Part shown: positions 17,120 to 25,124 of the stretch, piece after piece | Numbering within the stretch: position 1 is the first letter of the stretch | Layout: every line of letters starts with the position of its first letter | Origin: CAYYFX01 sp046330135 | GTDB lineage: Bacteria > ARS69 | NCBI GenBank assembly: GCA_046330135.1 | Contig: JAXLTI010000004.1 | Span: 434,001 to 498,000 of the forward strand | Direction: 5' to 3' | Length of the DNA: 64,000 nucleotides | Position numbers and translations under genes: made by a program | The notes under the pieces: model-generated | The model's database searches: none | Seen by the model: the letters and a program-made list of their open reading frames with translations, nothing else | Told to the model about the DNA's origin: nothing

Positions 17120-18085
17120 ATGATCCGAAGCGGACGTCTCGGACTCGGGGTCGGCGTGCTCGCGCTCGTCGTCGCGCTCGCGTCCCGCGCGGCGGGCGAC
17201 GCGTCTCGCGCGGAGGTCTTCGCGGTCGCCGAGGCGCGGCAGGCTGCCGGCGACGCGGAGGGCGTGTACGTCGCGGCGGAGAGCGCTCGCGGCGTCGAGC
17301 CGCCCGTCTCCGTCGCCGATCTGCGAAGCAAGCTGCTCGAGACGGATCAGGTACTCCTGGAGTATCTGGTCGGCGCCGACGCGAGCCTCGTGGTGCTCGT
17401 GTCGCAGGACCGCTGCCGCTCCGCGCGGATCGCCGCGGGGGCGGATTCGCTGCGCGCGCTCGTCGACTCGCTCGCGGCCGGGCTGAGCGCGGGAGACGCG
17501 CGTCCGAGCGCTGCCGTGTCGCTGCACGAGTTGCTCATCGGACCGCTCGCCGCGGACATCCCGCCGGAGGCGCGGCTCGTGCTCGTGACTGACGGGCCGC
17601 TCGCCGCGCTTCGGTTCGCCGCGCTCCACGATGGCCGGACCTATCTCGTGGAGCGCCATCCGCTCTCCGAGGTGTCGTCGGCCGCGGCGCTCCGGACGCG
17701 GCAGCCCGGCTCGGTCGCGAAGGTCCCGCTCCGCGCGACCGCGACGCCCGCCGAGCCCCCCGCCGGCGCGCCCGCCGCAACCAGCGAATCCGGCACGGCC
17801 GGCAAGACCGCTGCGCCGTCCACCCCACCCGACGCGCTCTTCCAGGGAATCACGACGACGGGTCTCCCGCCCGACGTCATCCTTCAACGCGCCCAGCGCG
17901 CGGCGATCGCGAGGGGCGACGCGCCGCGGACGTGGGCGGCGTGGACGGCCACGGGACGGATGCGCTCGCCGCATCGGCCCGAGGGCGAGTTCCCCTTGTG
18001 GCTCGTCCCGCTCGGAATGGCCGCGGGCGCGTTGATGGTGGCGATCGCGCTGCGGCTCGTGCCGCGCACGACGGATCCGGGCTAG
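17120..18085 (+). CDS. CHAT-domain-derived membrane protein lacking the catalytic core
   Basis: A 321-residue protein: an N-terminal hydrophobic signal (5-25), then the N-terminal half of a CHAT domain (about 75-191), including EYLVGADASLVVLV, HELLIGPLAADI, RLVLVTDGPLAALRFAALHDG and YLVERHPLSEVSSAAAL. A Pro/Ala/Thr linker (196-237) replaces the part of CHAT that normally holds the catalytic His and Cys. The terminal CHAT helix and strand return at 250-279 (AQRAAIARGDAPRTWAAWTATG pattern), then a transmembrane helix (291-314). CHAT is a caspase-like protease fold; this version cannot be an active protease. The start at 17120 is supported by AAAGGAG at 9-nt spacing. The flippase gene follows 14 bp later. 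Confidence 0.8.
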   Translation: MIRSGRLGLGVGVLALVVALASRAAGDASRAEVFAVAEARQAAGDAEGVYVAAESARGVEPPVSVADLRSKLLETDQVLLEYLVGADASLVVLVSQDRCRSARIAAGADSLRALVDSLAAGLSAGDARPSAAVSLHELLIGPLAADIPPEARLVLVTDGPLAALRFAALHDGRTYLVERHPLSEVSSAAALRTRQPGSVAKVPLRATATPAEPPAGAPAATSESGTAGKTAAPSTPPDALFQGITTTGLPPDVILQRAQRAAIARGDAPRTWAAWTATGRMRSPHRPEGEFPLWLVPLGMAAGALMVAIALRLVPRTTDPG

Positions 18086-18099
18086 CGTCGAGCGCAGCG

Positions 18100-19305
18100 A
18101 TGCCCCGCGTTCCGGCCTTCTCACCCGCGCTTCGCGCGGCCGTCGTGTTCGGGATCTCCGGCGTCGGCTTCGTCGGGGCCAATCTCGTCTTCGCACGCGT
18201 CATGACGCCGGCGGACTACGCGATCGTCTCGCTCGTGATCGCGCTCGTGCAGATCGCGATGCCGCTCGGCCCGCTCGGTCTCGACACGCTGGTGGCGCGA
18301 CGCGCGATCGAGCCGCAGAGGGCGTTGCTCGGGCGCGCCCTGGCCACGTCGGCGGCCACGGGCGCCGCGGCGGCGCTCGTGGGCGTCCTGGTCTACCGGC
18401 TCGACACCGTGCTCGTGCTTCTCATCCTCGCGAGCAGCGTGGCGGGCGGCGCGAACCTCGTGGCGAGCGCGGTCTACCAAGGTCGACGTCGCTTCGGGCC
18501 GGCGCTCGCGCTCTCCCAGAGCCAGAACGGCGTGCTCGCCGCGGCCGCCGTCCTCGTGGCCTTCGCCACGGTCCGCGCGCCGTGGCTCCCGTGCACGGTC
18601 TACGCGATCGGTTACGTCGCGTCCGCGGGGGCGGGATGGTGGCTGCTCCTGCGTCACCCGCGGGAGGCGCGTCGCGAGTCGCTCGGGGCGAGCGAGCTGC
18701 TGTCGCTGGCCGGTCTGACCGCCGCCACGCTCGTCCTCATCCAGCTCGAGCGGCTCGTCATCCCGCGACGTCTCTCGCTCGCGGATCTCGCGCTCTACGG
18801 CGTGCTCGCGGCGGTGGCGGGCTCGCCGTATCGCGTGCTGCAGCAAGGAGTGGGCTACACGCTGCTGCCGCGGCTGCGCGGCGCGGGGTCGCCGGAGGAG
18901 CGCCGGCGTCTCGTGCGCCGCGAGGCGCGGAACGGCGGCGCGGTGACGGTCCTCGCGTCGGCGGGAATCTGGCTGCTCGCCTCGCCGCTCGTGACGCGGC
19001 TGCTCGCCGGGAAGTACGCGCTGACGGATTCGCTGCTGCTGGCGGCGATCCTCGCGGGCGTCGCGAAAGTGGGGTCGGCGTTCGCGACCGCCGCGGCCAC
19101 GGCGCTCTGCACGGAGAAGGAGCTGGCCCATCTCCGTCACTTGGCGTGGCTCTCGCTCGCGGTCTCCGCGGGAGCTTGCTGGTACGGCGCGCGCTGGGGA
19201 GTGGAAGGCGTCATCTACGGCGCGGCGGTCGGCTGGACGGGGCTGGCGCTCGCCGGGGCCGCGCTCGCGGCGCCTCACTTCCGCGCGCGCACCACCGTCA
19301 TGTAG
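18100..19305 (+). CDS. Polysaccharide flippase-like protein (Wzx/MVF family)
   Basis: A 401-residue polytopic membrane protein with about 10-12 helices and the N-terminal pattern of O-antigen/teichoic-acid flippases (FGISGVGFVGANLVFARVM, TPADYAIVSLVIAL). Flippases move lipid-linked oligosaccharides across the inner membrane. It faces a convergent glycan gene set (methyltransferase, WecB, deacetylase, glycosyltransferase). Its last 31 bp overlap the 3' end of the methyltransferase on the other strand. The ribosome-binding site before the ATG at 18100 is weak. Confidence 0.82.
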   Translation: MPRVPAFSPALRAAVVFGISGVGFVGANLVFARVMTPADYAIVSLVIALVQIAMPLGPLGLDTLVARRAIEPQRALLGRALATSAATGAAAALVGVLVYRLDTVLVLLILASSVAGGANLVASAVYQGRRRFGPALALSQSQNGVLAAAAVLVAFATVRAPWLPCTVYAIGYVASAGAGWWLLLRHPREARRESLGASELLSLAGLTAATLVLIQLERLVIPRRLSLADLALYGVLAAVAGSPYRVLQQGVGYTLLPRLRGAGSPEERRRLVRREARNGGAVTVLASAGIWLLASPLVTRLLAGKYALTDSLLLAAILAGVAKVGSAFATAAATALCTEKELAHLRHLAWLSLAVSAGACWYGARWGVEGVIYGAAVGWTGLALAGAALAAPHFRARTTVM

Positions 19306-20087
19306 CCGCGGGAGAAGGGGATCAAGGCGTCGAGCGAGGCCCAGGCGCGCAGCAGCGGGTAGACGCGCGCGTACGCACGGTACGCCGGCCCCACGCGTTC
19401 CAACGAGCCCGACGACGTGGGCGCGGTGTCCCCGTGGAAGCTCTGCGTTCCCTTCGCGCCGCTCGCGGCCTTCTTCCGGAACGCCCAGTTCAGGGCGTCC
19501 TCCAGCACCTCGCTGAAGAGGCGGCAGTAGTCCGCCATGTAGAGCACCTGCCAGCCGTTCGCCTCGAAGAGCCTCCGGGCGACGTCCGGCGGGTAGCCGT
19601 CGCGCACGTGACCGAGGCCCGCGCGGGCCGCGGTGAGCCCGAGGAGCCTCTTCCCGAGGAACGCTGGCCGGTTCTTCTCCCCGGACGGCGCGACGAACAG
19701 GAGCTCGCCGCCCGGGCGTGTCACCCGCGCCATCTCGCGCACCCAGTGCGCGTCGTCGTCGAGATGCTCGAGGAAGTTGATGCCGCAGACCACGTCGAAG
19801 GACGCGTCCGCGAAGGGCAGCGCCGTCCTCCCGAGATGCACGGTGCGACTCACGAGGCCGCTCGCGGAGCGGATCTGCTCGCGGTCGAAATCGCCGCTCG
19901 TCCACCAGCCGTCTCGCTCGCGCAGGAAGTGCGACGTGACGCCGGTGGCGCAGCCGATCTCGAGGCAGCGCTTCCCCGCGACGTCCGGCAGGTGCTTCAG
20001 GAGGGCGCGAACGGTGAGCTTCTTCTTCAGGGATTTGTCGTACAGCCGGAGCTGCCAGGGCGCCTCCGGCGTCGAGCCGATGGTCAC
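19275..20087 (-). CDS. SAM-dependent methyltransferase of the polysaccharide cluster
   Basis: A 270-residue class I methyltransferase: motif I CLEIGCATG near residue 45, FDREQI after strand 2, and a post-I segment DVVCGINFLEHLDDD typical of UbiE/Coq5-like enzymes. The start is GTG overlapping the WecB stop (GTGA), so it is translationally coupled. Position at the end of a glycan operon suggests methylation of a sugar or lipid carrier (inference). Confidence 0.85.
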   Translation of the reverse strand: MTIGSTPEAPWQLRLYDKSLKKKLTVRALLKHLPDVAGKRCLEIGCATGVTSHFLRERDGWWTSGDFDREQIRSASGLVSRTVHLGRTALPFADASFDVVCGINFLEHLDDDAHWVREMARVTRPGGELLFVAPSGEKNRPAFLGKRLLGLTAARAGLGHVRDGYPPDVARRLFEANGWQVLYMADYCRLFSEVLEDALNWAFRKKAASGAKGTQSFHGDTAPTSSGSLERVGPAYRAYARVYPLLRAWASLDALIPFSRGYMTVVRARK

Positions 20088-21205
20088 GGCCGTTTCCCGT
20101 AGCGACGCTCCAGCGCGTCGGCGATGCGCTCGCTCGCGTGCCCGTCGCCGTAGGGATTCACGGCGCGCGCCATGCTCTCGTAGCGCGCGGCGTCCGTGAG
20201 GAGGGACGAGGCCTCGGCCACGATCCGCTCGCGATTCGTCCCGACGACGATCGCCGTTCCCGCGGTGACGCCCTCGGGCCGCTCGGTGACCTCGCGCAGC
20301 ACGAGCACGGGCTTGCCGAGGGAAGGCGCCTCCTCCTGGATGCCGCCCGAGTCCGTGAGCACGATCACGGCGCGCGCCATGACGTGCACGAGCTCCACGT
20401 AGTCGAGCGGCTCCACGAGGCGCACGGCACGAACGCCGCCGAGCAGCTCCTCCACCGTGGACTTGACCTGCGGATTCGGGTGAACCGGCAGGACGAAGTC
20501 GAGGTCGGGGAAGCGCCGCGCCAGCTCGACGATCGCGGCGCACGTGGCGCGGAGCGGATCGCCGAAGCTCTCGCGGCGATGCGTGGTCACGAGGACGAGG
20601 CGACGCTGCGGATCGAGGTCCGCGAGCCGCGGATGGCGGAAGCGGTAGTCCTTCCGCACGGTCTGCAGGAGCGCGTCGATCACGGTGTTGCCCGTGACCA
20701 CGACGTCCTCCGACGAGATGCCCTCGGCGAGAAGATGGTCCCGCGCCATCGCCGTGGGCGGGAAGTGCAAGGTCGCGATGCGCGACGTCAGCACCCGGTT
20801 CATCTCCTCCGGGAACGGCTGGAAGCGATCGCCCGTGCGCAGGCCGGCTTCCACGTGCGCCGACGGGATCTTCGACAGGTATGCGGCGAAGGACGCGGCG
20901 AACGTGGTCATGGTGTCGCCCTGCACGATCACCACGTCGGGGCGAGCCTCCGCCAGCAGCGGCGGCAGGCGCTCCATCACGCGCGCCACGACCTGGGCGG
21001 GCGACTGGTTCGGCGTCATGAGGTCGAGGTCGTAGTCGGCGGCCAGGTCGAACGTGCCGAGAACCTGGTCCAGCATCGCTCGGTGCTGCGCGGAGACGCA
21101 GACGCGGCAGTCGAACGCGCGGGAGCGCGCGCGGAGCGCGCGCACGACGGGCGCGAGCTTGATCGCTTCCGGACGCGTTCCGAAGATCGTGAGCGCGCGA
21201 ATCAT
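20084..21205 (-). CDS. wecB: UDP-N-acetylglucosamine 2-epimerase (non-hydrolysing)
   Basis: A 373-residue GT-B-fold enzyme converting UDP-GlcNAc to UDP-ManNAc. Visible signatures are FGTRPEAIKLAPV at the N-terminus (R11, K16), QGDTMT (D97), HVEAGLRTGD (E119), FPEEMNR (131-137), THRRESFGD and TDSGGIQEEAPSLGKPV. All catalytic acids appear intact and the length is normal. The ATG overlaps the deacetylase stop (ATGA). UDP-ManNAc feeds enterobacterial-common-antigen-like or capsule glycans. Confidence 0.95.
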   Translation of the reverse strand: MIRALTIFGTRPEAIKLAPVVRALRARSRAFDCRVCVSAQHRAMLDQVLGTFDLAADYDLDLMTPNQSPAQVVARVMERLPPLLAEARPDVVIVQGDTMTTFAASFAAYLSKIPSAHVEAGLRTGDRFQPFPEEMNRVLTSRIATLHFPPTAMARDHLLAEGISSEDVVVTGNTVIDALLQTVRKDYRFRHPRLADLDPQRRLVLVTTHRRESFGDPLRATCAAIVELARRFPDLDFVLPVHPNPQVKSTVEELLGGVRAVRLVEPLDYVELVHVMARAVIVLTDSGGIQEEAPSLGKPVLVLREVTERPEGVTAGTAIVVGTNRERIVAEASSLLTDAARYESMARAVNPYGDGHASERIADALERRYGKRP

Positions 21206-22074
21206 CGGGCGTGCTCGGTCGCCGCGCCGGGCGCGGGCGTCGGGCGAGCGGAGTCGGCGTCCAGGCTCCGGGCGATCTCGGCGAGCGTGGCGAAGCGGAA
21301 GCCGCGGCTCAGCGCGCGCTCGAAGAGGGCCCGCAAGAGATGCGGCCGCACGCCCTCGTAGCACGGGTGCCCGTACACCACGACGCGCGTGTTCGCGTCG
21401 AGGTGGCGCTCGTAGTCGCGCAGGAAGTCGGCTTCCGGCGTGCGTCGCGCGCCGTGGAACTCGAGGAAGGGGATCGTGCCCTTGCCCACGAGCGTCACGG
21501 GGATCGTCCAGTGCGCGCCGTTCCGGCGCGGGGCGCCGCCGATGCCGTCGCCGTCGTACGCGAGGCCGAGGCGATCCAGGATCCGCGCCACGCGCTCGTC
21601 CGAGTAGAAGCCGGGCGAGGCGAAGCCCGCGGGACGCCCGAAGAGGGACGTGAAGCGCTCGCACGAGTCGGTCACGTCGGCGGCCAGCACGTCCTCGGGA
21701 ATCGCCGCGAAGCTCCGGCTCCACACCACGTGATCCATGCCGCCGTGCAGGCCCAGCTCGTGACCCTCGTCCTGGAGCGCCTTCAGCTCGCGCGGGAAGC
21801 CGAGACCCACGGGACGCGACCAGATCGTGTCCAGGAGGAAGCGCGGCCAGCCGAGCTTCTGGATGAGGTGCACGGCGTCCGCGTCCTGGAGCTTCGCGCG
21901 CGTCTTGCCGAGGCCCGAGAGCCACAGCGCGAGGTTCGTGGAGCGGCCCATGTTGACGAAGAACGTGTTCGGCACGCGAAGGTCGCGGCAGACCTCACGG
22001 ATAGGCGGGATCCCGTCCGTCACGCAGTAGCGGTGATCCACGTCCCAGCGGAACGCGAAGAGCCGGTCGGTCAT
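21202..22074 (-). CDS. Polysaccharide deacetylase-like protein
   Basis: A 290-residue carbohydrate-esterase-4-like protein. The N-terminal strand carries FRWDVDHRY (D11, D13), the metal-binding histidine motif is HELGLHGGMDH, and the end of the barrel has VVVYGHPCYEG. The family removes acetyl groups from N-acetyl-hexosamines. No signal peptide is seen, so it probably acts in the cytosol on a precursor. It overlaps both neighbours by ATGA and is probably part of making the ManNAc-containing glycan. Confidence 0.85.
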   Translation of the reverse strand: MTDRLFAFRWDVDHRYCVTDGIPPIREVCRDLRVPNTFFVNMGRSTNLALWLSGLGKTRAKLQDADAVHLIQKLGWPRFLLDTIWSRPVGLGFPRELKALQDEGHELGLHGGMDHVVWSRSFAAIPEDVLAADVTDSCERFTSLFGRPAGFASPGFYSDERVARILDRLGLAYDGDGIGGAPRRNGAHWTIPVTLVGKGTIPFLEFHGARRTPEADFLRDYERHLDANTRVVVYGHPCYEGVRPHLLRALFERALSRGFRFATLAEIARSLDADSARPTPAPGAATEHAR

Positions 22075-23297
22075 TCGTGGTGACCGTTCCTGACCGTGCG
22101 ATAGACGTCGTCGAACGCGCGCGCCGTGACGTCCCAGTCGAACAGCCGCACGGCGCGCTCGCGCGCCGCGCGACCCATGCGCGCGCGCATGTCCGCGTCC
22201 TCGAGGAGCTTCCCGATGGCGTCCACGAGCGCGTCGACGTTGCCCTTCGGCACCACGAAGCCCGTCACCCCGTTCTCCACCACCTCGGGAAGACCGCCCG
22301 CGTCCGAGGCGACCACGGGAATCCCGCAGCCCATCGCCTCCGCCGCGGGGATGCCGAAGCCCTCTTCCAAGGACGGGATCACGGACACCGCGGACGCCTG
22401 GTAGTAGCGCGGGAGGTCCGCGTTCGGAACCCAACCGAGGAAGATGCAGTCCTCCGCGAGACCGCGCTCGCGCGCGAGACGCTCGAGAGCGGGACGCTCG
22501 AAGCCGTCGCCCGCGAGGACCACGCGGAGATCCGGGAAGCGTCGCTTGAGGATCGCGGCGGCCTCGATGAGGAAGCGGATGCCCTTCCTCGGGAAGAGCT
22601 GCCGGCACGCGAAGACCATTCGCTCGCCCCAGGGCCGCTCGGGCGCTCCCGCGGCGGGGTGGAAGCGGCGGAGGTCGGCGCCGTTCGTGACGATCCGGAT
22701 CCGATCGTCCGGGGCGCCGGCGCGGAGGGCGTGCTGCCGGCAATCGTCCGTGATCGCCGTGAGCGCGTCCGCGGTGCGGAGCGTCCAGCGCAGGAGCGGG
22801 CGCACGTACCAGCGCGTGGGGAAGTCGTAGCCCTGCGCGCGGTTCACGTAGACGTCGCCGCCGTGCATCGTGATGATCACCGGCAGGCGCAGCCTCCGCG
22901 CCGCGCGGACCGCGGCGAACCCCGACGGAATGGCCCAGTGCGCGTGGACGATCTGCGCCTGGAAGTCGCGACCCTCGCGCACGGCCACGCGCTCCTGCAG
23001 GAAGAGATAGCGCGTCACCGCGATCATGCGGCGCACCTTGCCGAGGCGGCTGACCGAGCTCTGCGCGACCTTTCCGTAGAGGAGGTCCGGCGGAAGGGTC
23101 AGCGGAAACCTCACCACGTCCACGCCGTCGAAGGAATCCCGCAGCGGCTGACCCGGCAGCCCCGGCGTCACCACGCGCACGGAATGACCCAGCCGCACGA
23201 TGTGGCGGTTGATGTCGTGCACGTAGGTGGCCTGAGTGTCCCTAGCGTCCGCGGGGTACCAATACGTCGGACAGAGGATTCGCAAGGGCGCGCTCAA
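22071..23297 (-). CDS. Glycosyltransferase family 4
   Basis: A 408-residue GT-B retaining glycosyltransferase. The N-terminal domain has TYWYPADARDTQATYVHD and HAHWAIPSG; the C-terminal donor-binding domain has ACRQLFPRKGIRFLIEA and the EX7E motif EEGFGIPAAEAMG, then PVVASDAGGLPE. The start is TTG (23295-23297), preceded by GGGGGAAG on the minus strand; no better start fits. It is the first gene of a four-gene minus-strand glycan operon. Confidence 0.92.
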   Translation of the reverse strand: MSAPLRILCPTYWYPADARDTQATYVHDINRHIVRLGHSVRVVTPGLPGQPLRDSFDGVDVVRFPLTLPPDLLYGKVAQSSVSRLGKVRRMIAVTRYLFLQERVAVREGRDFQAQIVHAHWAIPSGFAAVRAARRLRLPVIITMHGGDVYVNRAQGYDFPTRWYVRPLLRWTLRTADALTAITDDCRQHALRAGAPDDRIRIVTNGADLRRFHPAAGAPERPWGERMVFACRQLFPRKGIRFLIEAAAILKRRFPDLRVVLAGDGFERPALERLARERGLAEDCIFLGWVPNADLPRYYQASAVSVIPSLEEGFGIPAAEAMGCGIPVVASDAGGLPEVVENGVTGFVVPKGNVDALVDAIGKLLEDADMRARMGRAARERAVRLFDWDVTARAFDDVYRTVRNGHHE

Positions 23298-23399
23298 GGG
23301 TTATGCTTCCCCCGTCGAAGTCCAGGCTGAATGAAGAGATCGGCGCCGGCCCTCTGAGCGCGAGATCGGCGTTTTCGCCTTCCACCTCAAGGCGACGGG
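23298..23399. promoter_or_regulatory. Divergent promoter region, glycan operon / glpD-like gene
   Basis: 102 bp between divergent starts. It includes a small inverted repeat GGCG-TTTT-CGCC (23368-23379). No confident -35/-10 pair is seen. Confidence 0.35.
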
Positions 23400-23417
23400 A
23401 TGCGGGGCGACGGGATG
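23391..23417 (+). repeat. 15-bp tandem duplication carrying two alternative start codons
   Basis: The 12-mer GGCGACGGGATG occurs at 23391-23402 and 23406-23417 (15-bp period), giving in-frame ATGs at 23400 and 23415 of the downstream dehydrogenase, each with the same upstream context. Confidence 0.7.
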
Positions 23418-25100
23418 AGAGACCTCAAGTCGTTGGCAAATCAGCGGTTCGACGTCTGCGTGGTGGGCGGCGGAATCTGCGGGGCGGCGGTGGCGTGGGA
23501 CGCCGTGCGGCGCGGGCTCTCCGTGGCCCTCCTGGAGCGGGAGGACTTCTGCGCGCGGACCTCGGCGTACTCGCTGAAGTTCGTTCACGGCGGAATCCGA
23601 TACCTCCAGCACCTGGACTTCAAGCGCGTGCGCGAATCTTGCAGAGAGAGATCCGCTCTGCTCCGCGTGGCGCCGCACCTCGTCCATCCGATACCCGTCG
23701 TGGTGCCGACCTTCGGCCACGCCCTTCAGGGAGGCGAGGCGCTCGCCGCGGCGTTCGCGCTGCTCAGCCTGGTCACGTCGGAGCGGAATCGGGACATCCC
23801 CGACCCCGAGCGGCGGATCCCCAGGGGAAAGCTGGTGTCGCGGGCGCAGCTTCTCGACTGGTTCCCCGTCCTGGCCGACGCGCGGCCCAACGGCGCCGGC
23901 GTCTTTTCTGACGGACAGATCTATAACCCACCTCGGCTCGTATGGGAATTCGTCCGTTCGGCCATGGGACAGGGGGCGGCCGCCGCGAACTGGTGCTCGG
24001 TCACGGGGCTCCTCCGCGAGGGCGACAAGGCCGTGGGCGTGAAGGTGGAGGATCGCCTCGGCGGGGAGCGTTTCGATGTCCGCGCCGACACCGTGGTGAA
24101 CGCCGCCGGACCCTTCGCCGAGCAGATCCTGGTGCACGACGGCCTGCGCACGGAGCGACGGATTCCCTTCTCCCGGGACATGGCCCTCATCTTCCGGAAG
24201 AAGCTGGACGCCGAGCGAGCGCTGGCCGTGCAGACCCGTTACGCGGACCCGGACGCCGTCTTGAGCCGCGGGCATCGTCACCTCTTCTTCGTGCCCTGGC
24301 GGGACCGGCTGATGATCGGCGTGAACAGCAAGGTCTACCCGGACGAGCCGTACGGACTGCGCGTGCCGGAGCAGGAGGTCACCGCGTTCGTGGACGAGAT
24401 CCGCGACGCCGCGCCGTGGCTCGGAGTCGGGCCGGGCGACGTGGCCATGGTGTACGCCGGGCTCCTTCCGTTCGGGCAGAACGACGCGGGGGCGACCGAC
24501 CTCAGCTTCGGCAAGCGCTCGCACGTGATCGATCACCGGGAGACGGACGGCATCGACGGGCTCGTGAGCGCCATCAGCGTGCGGCTCACCACCGCGCGCG
24601 GCGTGGCGGAAGAGGTGGTGAATCTGGTCTTCCGCAAGCGCGGGAACGTGCCCCCGGCCTGCGAGACCGAGACCACGCGGCTTTCCGGCGGCACCATCCG
24701 CAGCTTCCTGGGACTCGTGCAAGAGATCGCGGCCCGACCGGAGCTGAAGGGCAACGCGCGCATCGCGGAGTGTCTCGCGCACAACCACGGCGCCCGCTTC
24801 GACGACGTCCTGAAGCTCGTGCGCGAGCGCGCCGAGCTGGGCCAGCCGATCGACGGCAGCACCACGCTCGCCGCCGAGGTGGTTCACGCGGCGCGCACGG
24901 AGATGGCGAGGACGCTGGAAGACGTCGTGCTGCGGCGGACGGATCTCGGCACGGGCGGCGACCCCGGCGATGCGGCGCTCGAGGAGGCGGCGACGCTCGC
25001 GGGGGCGGAGCTGTCCTGGTCGGACGCGAAGCGGGCCGAGGAGCTCTCGCGCGTTCGTCGCCATTTCCCGAACCGGTCGGGGCTCGGCTTCGCGCTCTGA
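23400..25100 (+). CDS. FAD-dependent glycerol-3-phosphate dehydrogenase-like protein
   Basis: A 566-residue DAO-superfamily flavoprotein similar to GlpD. The FAD-binding Rossmann motif is VVGGGICGAAVAWDAVRRGL, with the acidic strand-2 end ALLERED. A GlpD-like segment SLKFVHGGIRYLQ follows, and the C-terminal cap domain (about 400-540) is present. GlpD oxidises glycerol-3-phosphate to DHAP and passes electrons to quinones. An upstream 15-bp duplication makes the start ambiguous (23400 or 23415). No glycerol kinase or facilitator is nearby. Confidence 0.88.
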   Translation: MRGDGMRDLKSLANQRFDVCVVGGGICGAAVAWDAVRRGLSVALLEREDFCARTSAYSLKFVHGGIRYLQHLDFKRVRESCRERSALLRVAPHLVHPIPVVVPTFGHALQGGEALAAAFALLSLVTSERNRDIPDPERRIPRGKLVSRAQLLDWFPVLADARPNGAGVFSDGQIYNPPRLVWEFVRSAMGQGAAAANWCSVTGLLREGDKAVGVKVEDRLGGERFDVRADTVVNAAGPFAEQILVHDGLRTERRIPFSRDMALIFRKKLDAERALAVQTRYADPDAVLSRGHRHLFFVPWRDRLMIGVNSKVYPDEPYGLRVPEQEVTAFVDEIRDAAPWLGVGPGDVAMVYAGLLPFGQNDAGATDLSFGKRSHVIDHRETDGIDGLVSAISVRLTTARGVAEEVVNLVFRKRGNVPPACETETTRLSGGTIRSFLGLVQEIAARPELKGNARIAECLAHNHGARFDDVLKLVRERAELGQPIDGSTTLAAEVVHAARTEMARTLEDVVLRRTDLGTGGDPGDAALEEAATLAGAELSWSDAKRAEELSRVRRHFPNRSGLGFAL

Positions 25101-25124
25101 CCGTCGCGGGCATAGAATGGCCGC

